This document shows, one piece after another, positions 39,335-51,530 of a stretch of DNA of 64,000 nucleotides (position 1 is the stretch's first letter; each line of letters opens with the position of its first letter). Under the pieces are notes generated by a model. The model was given only the letters and a program-made list of their open reading frames with translations, was not told the origin of the DNA and did not search any database. Position numbers and translations under genes: made by a program. Source of the DNA: Aphrophora alni (lineage: Eukaryota; Arthropoda; Insecta; Hemiptera; Aphrophoridae); the NCBI GenBank assembly GCA_963513935.1, contig OY740772.1, positions 100,645,340 to 100,709,339 of the forward strand. Reading direction: 5' to 3'.

Positions 39335-41249
39335 TGGTACCTTACCATTTTGCAAAGTTTGAAAATTGCCTGTTTTCTCGCATTAATTACTCAGAAACTA
39401 TAAGAGATATATTCGTTTTGAAAAAACCACTGTAAAATTTGAACTTTTTTTCTTTTATCATGTAAATGTTCATATCTTTGGGATAAATAGTTAAGGAGCT
39501 ACAGGCGTTTTAAAAAGGTATTGCAAGCGGTGAAACGTGAAATGTTAAAATCTGATATTTTATTGACATATCAATTGTAATAACTCGTAAACCATTTGAG
39601 ATGTCAAAGTGATTTTTTCAGGGTTTATTTTCCTTTCCTTTCTGCATCTTCTGATACCCATATCATTGGTGTAAAATATATTTGATCTTTTTTGAAAAAA
39701 TTTTAAAACGCAATTACTCGTAAACCCTTTCATTTTTCAAAATGTTTCTTACAGGGTTTACTCTAAATTCAATTCTGCATCTTATGGTGTACATATAATT
39801 CATGTTGTTAAATGTTGAAAATTTTTACAAAAAAATCGATAAAAATGAAAAAATATTTAAAATTTTGAAATTTCAATAGCACTCCTCGAATCCAAATTTA
39901 ATTCTGCTTCTATTAAGCTATAAAAACAATCAAAATTCAAAAACTCACTTTTTTGCCTAAAAAAACTGCAAGGGGGTACCTTACCATTTTGCAAAGTTTG
40001 AAAATTGCCTGTTTTCTCGCATTAATTACTCAGAAACTATAAGAGATATATTCGTTTTGAAAAAACCACAGTAAAATTTGAACTTTTTCCTTTTATCATG
40101 TAAATGTTCATATCTTTGGGATAAATTGTTAAGGAGCTACAGGCGTTTTAAAAAGGTATTACAAGCGGTGAAACGTGAAATGTTAAAATCTGATATTTTT
40201 ATTGACATATCAATATTAATAACTCCTAAACCATTTGAGATGTCAAAGTGATTTTTTCAGGGTTTATTTTCCTTTCCATTCTGCATCTTCTGATACCCAT
40301 ATCATTGGTGTAAAATATTTTTGATCTTTTTTAAAAAAACTTTAAAACGCAATTACTCGTAAACCCTTTCATTTTTCAAAATGTTTCTTACAGGGTTTAC
40401 TCTACATTCAATTCTGCATCTTATGGTGTACATATAATTCATGTTGTTAAATGTTGAAAATTTTTACAAAAAAATCGATAAAAATGAAAAAATATTTAAA
40501 ATTTTGAAATTTCAATAGCACTCCTCGAATCCAAATTTAATTCTGCTTCTATTAAGCTATAAAAACAATCAAAATTCAAAAACTCACTTTTTTGCCTAAA
40601 AAAACTGCAAGGGGGTACCTTACCATTTTGCAAAGTTTGAAAATTGCCTGTTTTCTCGCATTAATTACTCAGAAACTATAAGAGATATATTCGTTTTGAA
40701 AAAACCACAGTAAAATTTGAACTTTTTCCTTTTATCATGTAAATGTTCATATCTTTGGGATAAATTGTTAAGGAGCTACAGGCGTTTTAAAAAGGTATTA
40801 CAAGCGGTGAATCGTGAAATGTTAATATCTGATATTTTTATTGACATATCAATATTAATAACTCCTAAACCATTTGAGATGTCAAAGTGATTTTTTCAGG
40901 GTTTATTTTCCTTTCCATTCTGCATCTTCTGATACCAATATCATTGGTGTAAAATATTTTTGATCTTTTTTGAAAAAACTTTAAAACGCAATTACTCGTA
41001 AACCCTTTCATTTTTCAAAATGTTTCTTACAGGGTTTACTCTACATTCAATTCTGCATCTTATAGTGTACATATAATTCATGTTGTTAAATGTTGAAATT
41101 TTTACAAAAAAATCGATAAAAATGAAAAAAAATATTAAAAATTTTGAAATTTCAATAGCACTCCTCGAATCCAAATTTAATTCTGCTTCTATTAAGCTAT
41201 AAAAACAATCAAAATTCAAAAACTCACTTTTTTGCCTAAAAAAACTGCA

Positions 41250-41264
41250 GGGGGGGGGGGGGGG
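41250..41264 (+). repeat. Expanded G tract, G15 (monomer 65)
   Basis: This is the longest run in the window. The preceding base has changed from A to G (ctgcag instead of ctgcaag), so the run gained a G by substitution and the monomer stays at 652 bp. Confidence 0.95.
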
Positions 41265-44200
41265 TGGTACCTTACCATTTTGCAAAGTTTGAAAATTGCC
41301 TGTTTTCTCGCATTAATTACTCAGAAACTATAAGAGATATATTCGTTTTGAAAAAACCACAGTAAAATTTGAACTTTTTTTCTTTTATCATGTAAATGTT
41401 CATATCTTTGGGATAAATAGTTAAGGAGCTACAGGCGTTTTAAAAAGGTATTGCAAGCGGTGAAACGTGAAATGTTAAAATCTGATATTTTATTGACATA
41501 TCAATTGTAATAACTCGTAAACCATTTGAGATGTCAAAGTGATTTTTTCAGGGTTTATTTTCCTTTCCTTTCTGCATCTTCTGATACCCATATCATTGGT
41601 GTAAAATATATTTGATCTTTTTTGAAAAAATTTTAAAACGCAATTACTCGTAAACCCTTTCATTTTTCAAAATGTTTCTTACAGGGTTTACTCTAAATTC
41701 AATTCTGCATCTTATGGTGTACATATAATTCATGTTGTTAAATGTTGAAAATTTTTACAAAAAAATCGATAAAAATGAAAAAATATTTAAAATTTTGAAA
41801 TTTCAATAGCACTCCTCGAATCCAAATTTAATTCTGCTTCTATTAAGCTATAAAAACAATCAAAATTCAAAAACCCACTTTTTTGCCTAAAAAAACTGCA
41901 AGGGGGTACCTTACCATTTTGCAAAGTTTGAAAATTGCCTGTTTTCTCGCATTAATTACTCAGAAACTATAAGAGATATATTCGTTTTGAAAAAACCACA
42001 GTAAAATTTGAACTTTTTCCTTTTATCATGTAAATGTTCATATCTTTGGGATAAATTGTTAAGGAGCTACAGGCGTTTTAAAAAGGTATTACAAGCGGTG
42101 AAACGTGAAATGTTAAAATCTGATATTTTTATTGACATATCAATATTAATAACTCCTAAACCATTTGAGATGTCAAAGTGATTTTTTCAGGGTTTATTTT
42201 CCTTTCCATTCTGCATCTTCTGATACCCATATCATTGGTGTAAAATATTTTTGATCTTTTTTAAAAAAACTTTAAAACGCAATTACTCGTAAACCCTTTC
42301 ATTTTTCAAAATGTTTCTTACAGGGTTTACTCTACATTCAATTCTGCATCTTATGGTGTACATATAATTCATGTTGTTAAATGTTGAAAATTTTTACAAA
42401 AAAATCGATAAAAATGAAAAAATATTTAAAATTTTGAAATTTCAATAGCACTCCTCGAATCCAAATTTAATTCTGCTTCTATTAAGCTATAAAAACAATC
42501 AAAATTCAAAAACTCACTTTTTTGCCTAAAAAAACTGCAAGGGGGTACCTTACCATTTTGCAAAGTTTGAAAATTGCCTGTTTTCTCGCATTAATTACTC
42601 AGAAACTATAAGAGATATATTCGTTTTGAAAAAACCACAGTAAAATTTGAACTTTTTCCTTTTATCATGTAAATGTTCATATCTTTGGGATAAATTGTTA
42701 AGGAGCTACAGGCGTTTTAAAAAGGTATTACAAGCGGTGAATCGTGAAATGTTAATATCTGATATTTTTATTGACATATCAATATTAATAACTCCTAAAC
42801 CATTTGAGATGTCAAAGTGATTTTTTCAGGGTTTATTTTCCTTTCCATTCTGCATCTTCTGATACCAATATCATTGGTGTAAAATATTTTTGATCTTTTT
42901 TGAAAAAACTTTAAAACGCAATTACTCGTAAACCCTTTCATTTTTCAAAATGTTTCTTACAGGGTTTACTCTACATTCAATTCTGCATCTTATAGTGTAC
43001 ATATAATTCATGTTGTTAAATGTTGAAATTTTTACAAAAAAATCGATAAAAATGAAAAAAAATATTAAAAATTTTGAAATTTCAATAGCACTCCTCGAAT
43101 CCAAATTTAATTCTGCTTCTATTAAGCTATAAAAACAATCAAAATTCAAAAACTCACTTTTTTGCCTAAAAAAACTGCAAGGGGGGTACCTTACCATTTT
43201 GCAAAGTTTGAAAATTGCCTGTTTTCTCGCATTAATTACTCAGAAACTATAAGAGATATATTCGTTTTGAAAAAACCACAGTAAAATTTGAACTTTTTTT
43301 CTTTTATCATGTAAATGTTCATATCTTTGGGATAAATAGTTAAGGAGCTACAGGCGTTTTAAAAAGGTATTGCAAGCGGTGAAACGTGAAATGTTAAAAT
43401 CTGATATTTTATTGACATATCAATTGTAATAACTCGTAAACCATTTGAGATGTCAAAGTGATTTTTTCAGGGTTTATTTTCCTTTCCTTTCTGCATCTTC
43501 TGATACCCATATCATTGGTGTAAAATATATTTGATCTTTTTTGAAAAAATTTTAAAACGCAATTACTCGTAAACCCTTTCATTTTTCAAAATGTTTCTTA
43601 CAGGGTTTACTCTACATTCAATTCTGCATCTTATGGTGTACATATAATTCATGTTGTTAAATGTTGAAAATTTTTACAAAAAAATCGATAAAAATGAAAA
43701 AATATTTAAAATTTTGAAATTTCAATAGCACTCCTCGAATCCAAATTTAATTCTGCTTCTATTAAGCTATAAAAACAATCAAAATTAAAAAACTCACTTT
43801 TTTGCCTAAAAAAACTGCAAGGGGGTACCTTACCATTTTGCAAAGTTTGAAAATTGCCTGTTTTCTCGCATTAATTACTCAGAAACTATAAGAGATATAT
43901 TCGTTTTGAAAAAACCACAGTAAAATTTGAACTTTTTCCTTTTATCATGTAAATGTTCATATCTTTGGGATAAATTGTTAAGGAGCTACAGGCGTTTTAA
44001 AAAGGTATTACAAGCGGTGAAACGTGAAATGTTAAAATCTGATATTTTTATTGACATATCAATATTAATAACTCCTAAACCATTTGAGATGTCAAAGTGA
44101 TTTTTTCAGGGTTTATTTTCCTTTCCATTCTGCATCTTCTGATACCAATATCATTGGTGTAAAATATTTTTGATCTTTTTTGAAAAAACTTTAAAACGCA

Positions 44201-47200
44201 ATTACTCGTAAACCCTTTCATTTTTCAAAATGTTTCTTACAGGGTTTACTCTACATTCAATTCTGCATCTTATAGTGTACATATAATTCATGTTGTTAAA
44301 TGTTGAAATTTTTACAAAAAAAATCGATAAAAATGAAAAAAATATTAAAAATTTTGAAATTTCAATAGCACTCCTCGAATCCAAATTTAATTCTGCTTCT
44401 ATTAAGCTATAAAAACAATCAAAATTCAAAAACTCACTTTTTTGCCTAAAAAAACTGCAAGGGGGTACCTTACCATTTTGCAAAGTTTGAAAATTGCCTG
44501 TTTTCTCGCATTAATTACTCAGAAACTATAAGAGATATATTCGTTTTGAAAAAACCACAGTAAAATTTGAACTTTTTCCTTTTATCATGTAAATGTTCAT
44601 ATCTTTGGGATAAATAGTTAAGGAGCTACAGGCGTTTTAAAAAGGTATTACAAGCGGTGAAACGTGAAATGTTAAAATCTGATATTTTTATTGACATATC
44701 AATATTAATAACTTGTAAACCATTTGAGATGTCAAAGTGATTTTTTCAGGGTTTATTTTCCTTTCCATTCTGCATCTTCTGATACCCATATCATTGGTGT
44801 AAAATATTTTTGATCTTTTTTAAAAAAACTTTAAAACGCAATTACTCGTAAACCCTTTCATTTTTCAAAATGTTTCTTACAGGGTTTACTCTACATTCAA
44901 TTCTGCATCTTATGGTGTACATATAATTCATGTTGTTAAATGTTGAAAATTTTTACAAAAAAATCGATAAAAATGAAAAAAATATTAAAAATTTTGAAAT
45001 TTCAATAGCACTCCTCGAATCCAAATTTAATTCTGCTTCTATTAAGCTATAAAAACAATCAAAATTCAAAAACTCACTTTTTTGCCTAAAAAAACTGCAA
45101 GGGGTACCTTACCATTTTGCAAAGTTTGAAAATTGCCTGTTTTCTCGCATTAATTACTCAGAAACTATAAGAGATATATTCGTTTTGAAAAAACCACAGT
45201 AAAATTTGAACTTTTTTTCTTTTATCATGTAAATGTTCATATCTTTGGGATAAATAGTTAAGGAGCTACAGGCGTTTTAAAAAGGTATTGCAAGCGGTGA
45301 AACGTGAAATGTTAAAATCTGATATTTTATTGACATATCAATTGTAATAACTCGTAAACCATTTGAGATGTCAAAGTGATTTTTTCAGGGTTTATTTTCC
45401 TTTCCTTTCTGCATCTTCTGATACCCATATCATTGGTGTAAAATATATTTGATCTTTTTTGAAAAAATTTTAAAACGCAATTACTCGTAAACCCTTTCAT
45501 TTTTCAAAATGTTTCTTACAGGGTTTACTCTACATTCAATTCTGCATCTTATGGTGTACATATAATTCATGTTGTTAAATGTTGAAAATTTTTACAAAAA
45601 AATCGATAAAAATGAAAAAATATTTAAAATTTTGAAATTTCAATAGCACTCCTCGAATCCAAATTTAATTCTGCTTCTATTAAGCTATAAAAACAATCAA
45701 AATTAAAAAACTCACTTTTTTGCCTAAAAAAACTGCAAGGGGGTACCTTACCATTTTGCAAAGTTTGAAAATTGCCTGTTTTCTCGCATTAATTACTCAG
45801 AAACTATAAGAGATATATTCGTTTTGAAAAAACCACAGTAAAATTTGAACTTTTTCCTTTTATCATGTAAATGTTCATATCTTTGGGATAAATTGTTAAG
45901 GAGCTACAGGCGTTTTAAAAAGGTATTACAAGCGGTGAAACGTGAAATGTTAAAATCTGATATTTTTATTGACATATCAATATTAATAACTCCTAAACCA
46001 TTTGAGATGTCAAAGTGATTTTTTCAGGGTTTATTTTCCTTTCCATTCTGCATCTTCTGATACCAATATCATTGGTGTAAAATATTTTTGATCTTTTTTG
46101 AAAAAACTTTAAAACGCAATTACTCGTAAACCCTTTCATTTTTCAAAATGTTTCTTACAGGGTTTACTCTACATTCAATTCTGCATCTTATAGTGTACAT
46201 ATAATTCATGTTGTTAAATGTTGAAATTTTTACAAAAAAAATCGATAAAAATGAAAAAAATATTAAAAATTTTGAAATTTCAATAGCACTCCTCGAATCC
46301 AAATTTAATTCTGCTTCTATTAAGCTATAAAAACAATCAAAATTCAAAAACTCACTTTTTTGCCTAAAAAAACTGCAAGGGGGTACCTTACCATTTTGCA
46401 AAGTTTGAAAATTGCCTGTTTTCTCGCATTAATTACTCAGAAACTATAAGAGATATATTCGTTTTGAAAAAACCACAGTAAAATTTGAACTTTTTTTCTT
46501 TTATCATGTAAATGTTCATATCTTTGGGATAAATAGTTAAGGAGCTACAGGCGTTTTAAAAAGGTATTGCAAGCGGTGAAACGTGAAATGTTAAAATCTG
46601 ATATTTTATTGACATATCAATTGTAATAACTCGTAAACCATTTGAGATGTCAAAGTGATTTTTTCAGGGTTTATTTTCCTTTCCTTTCTGCATCTTCTGA
46701 TACCCATATCATTGGTGTAAAATATATTTGATCTTTTTTGAAAAAATTTTAAAACGCAATTACTCGTAAACCCTTTCATTTTTCAAAATGTTTCTTACAG
46801 GGTTTACTCTAAATTCAATTCTGCATCTTATGGTGTACATATAATTCATGTTGTTAAATGTTGAAAATTTTTACAAAAAAATCGATAAAAATGAAAAAAT
46901 ATTTAAAATTTTGAAATTTCAATAGCACTCCTCGAATCCAAATTTAATTCTGCTTCTATTAAGCTATAAAAACAATCAAAATTCAAAAACTCACTTTTTT
47001 GCCTAAAAAAACTGCAAGGGGGTACCTTACCATTTTGCAAAGTTTGAAAATTGCCTGTTTTCTCGCATTAATTACTCAGAAACTATAAGAGATATATTCG
47101 TTTTGAAAAAACCACAGTAAAATTTGAACTTTTTTTCTTTTATCATGTAAATGTTCATATCTTTGGGATAAATAGTTAAGGAGCTACAGGCGTTTTAAAA

Positions 47201-47657
47201 AGGTATTGCAAGCGGTGAAACGTGAAATGTTAAAATCTGATATTTTATTGACATATCAATTGTAATAACTCGTAAACCATTTGAGATGTCAAAGTGATTT
47301 TTTCAGGGTATATTTTCCTTTCCTTTCTGCATCTTCTGATACCCATATCATTGGTGTAAAATATTTTTGATCTTTTTTGAAAAAACTTTAAAACGCAATT
47401 ACTCGTAAACCCTTTCATTTTCCAAAATGTTTCTTACAGGGTTTACTCTACATTCAATTCTGCATCTTATAGTGTACATATAATTCATGTTGTTAAATGT
47501 TGAAATTTTTACAAAAAAAATCGATAAAAATGAAAAAAATATTAAAAATTTTGAAATTTCAATAGCACTCCTCGAATCCAAATTTAATTCTGCTTCTATT
47601 AAGCTATAAAAACAATCAAAATTCAAAAACTCACTTTTTTGCCTAAAAAAACTGCAA

Positions 47658-47671
47658 GGGGGGGGGGGGGG
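47658..47671 (+). repeat. Expanded G tract, G14 (monomer 75)
   Basis: Counterpart of the tract in monomer 62, same length, carried along by the 13/16-monomer duplication. Confidence 0.95.
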
Positions 47672-49588
47672 TGGTACCTTACCATTTTGCAAAGTTTGAA
47701 AATTGCCTGTTTTCTCGCATTAATTACTCAGAAACTATAAGAGATATATTCGTTTTGAAAAAACCACAGTAAAATTTGAACTTTTTTTCTTTTATCATGT
47801 AAATGTTCATATCTTTGGGATAAATAGTTAAGGAGCTACAGGCGTTTTAAAAAGGTATTGCAAGCGGTGAAACGTGAAATGTTAAAATCTGATATTTTAT
47901 TGACATATCAATTGTAATAACTCGTAAACCATTTGAGATGTCAAAGTGATTTTTTCAGGGTTTATTTTCCTTTCCTTTCTGCATCTTCTGATACCCATAT
48001 CATTGGTGTAAAATATATTTGATCTTTTTTGAAAAAATTTTAAAACGCAATTACTCGTAAACCCTTTCATTTTTCAAAATGTTTCTTACAGGGTTTACTC
48101 TAAATTCAATTCTGCATCTTATGGTGTACATATAATTCATGTTGTTAAATGTTGAAAATTTTTACAAAAAAATCGATAAAAATGAAAAAATATTTAAAAT
48201 TTTGAAATTTCAATAGCACTCCTCGAATCCAAATTTAATTCTGCTTCTATTAAGCTATAAAAACAATCAAAATTCAAAAACTCACTTTTTTGCCTAAAAA
48301 AACTGCAAGGGGGTACCTTACCATTTTGCAAAGTTTGAAAATTGCCTGTTTTCTCGCATTAATTACTCAGAAACTATAAGAGATATATTCGTTTTGAAAA
48401 AACCACAGTAAAATTTGAACTTTTTCCTTTTATCATGTAAATGTTCATATCTTTGGGATAAATTGTTAAGGAGCTACAGGCGTTTTAAAAAGGTATTACA
48501 AGCGGTGAAACGTGAAATGTTAAAATCTGATATTTTTATTGACATATCAATATTAATAACTCCTAAACCATTTGAGATGTCAAAGTGATTTTTTCAGGGT
48601 TTATTTTCCTTTCCATTCTGCATCTTCTGATACCCATATCATTGGTGTAAAATATTTTTGATCTTTTTTAAAAAAACTTTAAAACGCAATTACTCGTAAA
48701 CCCTTTCATTTTTCAAAATGTTTCTTACAGGGTTTACTCTACATTCAATTCTGCATCTTATGGTGTACATATAATTCATGTTGTTAAATGTTGAAATTTT
48801 TACAAAAAAAATCGATAAAAATGAAAAAAATATTAAAAATTTTGAAATTTCAATAGCACTCCTCGAATCCAAATTTAATTCTGCTTCTATTAAGCTATAA
48901 AAACAATCAAAATTCAAAAACTCACTTTTTTGCCTAAAAAAACTGCAAGGGGGTACCTTACCATTTTGCAAAGTTTGAAAATTGCCTGTTTTCTCGCATT
49001 AATTACTCAGAAACTATAAGAGATATATTCGTTTTGAAAAAACCACAGTAAAATTTGAACTTTTTTTCTTTTATCATGTAAATGTTCATATCTTTGGGAT
49101 AAATAGTTAAGGAGCTACAGGCGTTTTAAAAAGGTATTGCAAGCGGTGAAACGTGAAATGTTAAAATCTGATATTTTATTGACATATCAATTGTAATAAC
49201 TCGTAAACCATTTGAGATGTCAAAGTGATTTTTTCAGGGTATATTTTCCTTTCCTTTCTGCATCTTCTGATACCCATATCATTGGTGTAAAATATTTTTG
49301 ATCTTTTTTGAAAAAACTTTAAAACGCAATTACTCGTAAACCCTTTCATTTTCCAAAATGTTTCTTACAGGGTTTACTCTACATTCAATTCTGCATCTTA
49401 TAGTGTACATATAATTCATGTTGTTAAATGTTGAAATTTTTACAAAAAAAATCGATAAAAATGAAAAAAATATTAAAAATTTTGAAATTTCAATAGCACT
49501 CCTCGAATCCAAATTTAATTCTGCTTCTATTAAGCTATAAAAACAATCAAAATTCAAAAACTCACTTTTTTGCCTAAAAAAACTGCAA

Positions 49589-49600
49589 GGGGGGGGGGGG
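49589..49600 (+). repeat. Expanded G tract, G12 (monomer 78)
   Basis: Also a counterpart of monomer 62, but two G shorter, giving a 650-bp monomer. It documents length change after copying. Confidence 0.95.
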
Positions 49601-51516
49601 TGGTACCTTACCATTTTGCAAAGTTTGAAAATTGCCTGTTTTCTCGCATTAATTACTCAGAAACTATAAGAGATATATTCGTTTTGAAAAAACCACAGTA
49701 AAATTTGAACTTTTTTTCTTTTATCATGTAAATGTTCATATCTTTGGGATAAATAGTTAAGGAGCTACAGGCGTTTTAAAAAGGTATTGCAAGCGGTGAA
49801 ACGTGAAATGTTAAAATCTGATATTTTATTGACATATCAATTGTAATAACTCGTAAACCATTTGAGATGTCAAAGTGATTTTTTCAGGGTTTATTTTCCT
49901 TTCCTTTCTGCATCTTCTGATACCCATATCATTGGTGTAAAATATATTTGATCTTTTTTGAAAAAATTTTAAAACGCAATTACTCGTAAACCCTTTCATT
50001 TTTCAAAATGTTTCTTACAGGGTTTACTCTAAATTCAATTCTGCATCTTATGGTGTACATATAATTCATGTTGTTAAATGTTGAAAATTTTTACAAAAAA
50101 ATCGATAAAAATGAAAAAATATTTAAAATTTTGAAATTTCAATAGCACTCCTCGAATCCAAATTTAATTCTGCTTCTATTAAGCTATAAAAACAATCAAA
50201 ATTCAAAAACTCACTTTTTTGCCTAAAAAAACTGCAAGGGGGTACCTTACCATTTTGCAAAGTTTGAAAATTGCCTGTTTTCTCGCATTAATTACTCAGA
50301 AACTATAAGAGATATATTCGTTTTGAAAAAACCACAGTAAAATTTGAACTTTTTCCTTTTATCATGTAAATGTTCATATCTTTGGGATAAATTGTTAAGG
50401 AGCTACAGGCGTTTTAAAAAGGTATTACAAGCGGTGAAACGTGAAATGTTAAAATCTGATATTTTTATTGACATATCAATATTAATAACTCCTAAACCAT
50501 TTGAGATGTCAAAGTGATTTTTTCAGGGTTTATTTTCCTTTCCATTCTGCATCTTCTGATACCCATATCATTGGTGTAAAATATTTTTGATCTTTTTTAA
50601 AAAAACTTTAAAACGCAATTACTCGTAAACCCTTTCATTTTTCAAAATGTTTCTTACAGGGTTTACTCTACATTCAATTCTGCATCTTATGGTGTACATA
50701 TAATTCATGTTGTTAAATGTTGAAAATTTTTACAAAAAAATCGATAAAAATGAAAAAATATTTAAAATTTTGAAATTTCAATAGCACTCCTCGAATCCAA
50801 ATTTAATTCTGCTTCTATTAAGCTATAAAAACAATCAAAATTCAAAAACTCACTTTTTTGCCTAAAAAAACTGCAAGGGGGTACCTTACCATTTTGCAAA
50901 GTTTGAAAATTGCCTGTTTTCTCGCATTAATTACTCAGAAACTATAAGAGATATATTCGTTTTGAAAAAACCACAGTAAAATTTGAACTTTTTCCTTTTA
51001 TCATGTAAATGTTCATATCTTTGGGATAAATTGTTAAGGAGCTACAGGCGTTTTAAAAAGGTATTACAAGCGGTGAATCGTGAAATGTTAATATCTGATA
51101 TTTTTATTGACATATCAATATTAATAACTCCTAAACCATTTGAGATGTCAAAGTGATTTTTTCAGGGTTTATTTTCCTTTCCATTCTGCATCTTCTGATA
51201 CCAATATCATTGGTGTAAAATATTTTTGATCTTTTTTGAAAAAACTTTAAAACGCAATTACTCGTAAACCCTTTCATTTTTCAAAATGTTTCTTACAGGG
51301 TTTACTCTACATTCAATTCTGCATCTTATAGTGTACATATAATTCATGTTGTTAAATGTTGAAATTTTTACAAAAAAATCGATAAAAATGAAAAAAAATA
51401 TTAAAAATTTTGAAATTTCAATAGCACTCCTCGAATCCAAATTTAATTCTGCTTCTATTAAGCTATAAAAACAATCAAAATTCAAAAACTCACTTTTTTG
51501 CCTAAAAAAACTGCAA

Positions 51517-51530
51517 GGGGGGGGGGGGGG
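51517..51530 (+). repeat. Expanded G tract, G14 (monomer 81)
   Basis: Counterpart of monomer 65, but with the usual ctgcaag before the run. Monomer 65 is therefore the changed copy at that base. Confidence 0.95.

Larger units (their letters stand above)
39019..42878 (+). repeat. Three-monomer higher-order unit, two tandem copies (~1.93 kb each)
   Basis: Monomers 62-64 (39019-40948) and 65-67 (40949-42878) are each 1930 bp and have the same order of types. Type 1 has atagtg, gaaatttttac, a G14 or G15 tract with TGGTACC and a back half with gatattttattg and tcctttctg. Type 2 has tatatttg, a gaaaaaattttaaaac start, taaattc and a back half with ctttttcctt, aaattgtt and ctcctaaacc. Type 3 has tttttaaaaaaac, atggtg and a back half with gaatcgtg and taatatc. 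A third copy begins at 42879 with a G6 tract instead. The same order recurs at 49287-53144. Confidence 0.88.
35182..43519 (+). repeat. 13-monomer block, 8338 bp, left copy (monomers 56-68)
   Basis: Monomers start at 35182, 35821, 36461, 37100, 37739, 38380, 39019, 39671, 40310, 40949, 41601, 42240 and 42879. Monomers 56-63 correspond to 69-76 (offset 8338, then 8337 bp), and 62-68 correspond to 78-84 (offset 10268, then 10266 bp), so the whole block is represented again to the right with three extra monomers. The right part (62-68) is built on a three-monomer unit: atagtg front with long G tract, then tatatttg plus taaattc, then tttttaaaaaaac with gaatcgtg. Monomers 62 and 65 are the longest in the window (652 bp). 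Confidence 0.9.
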
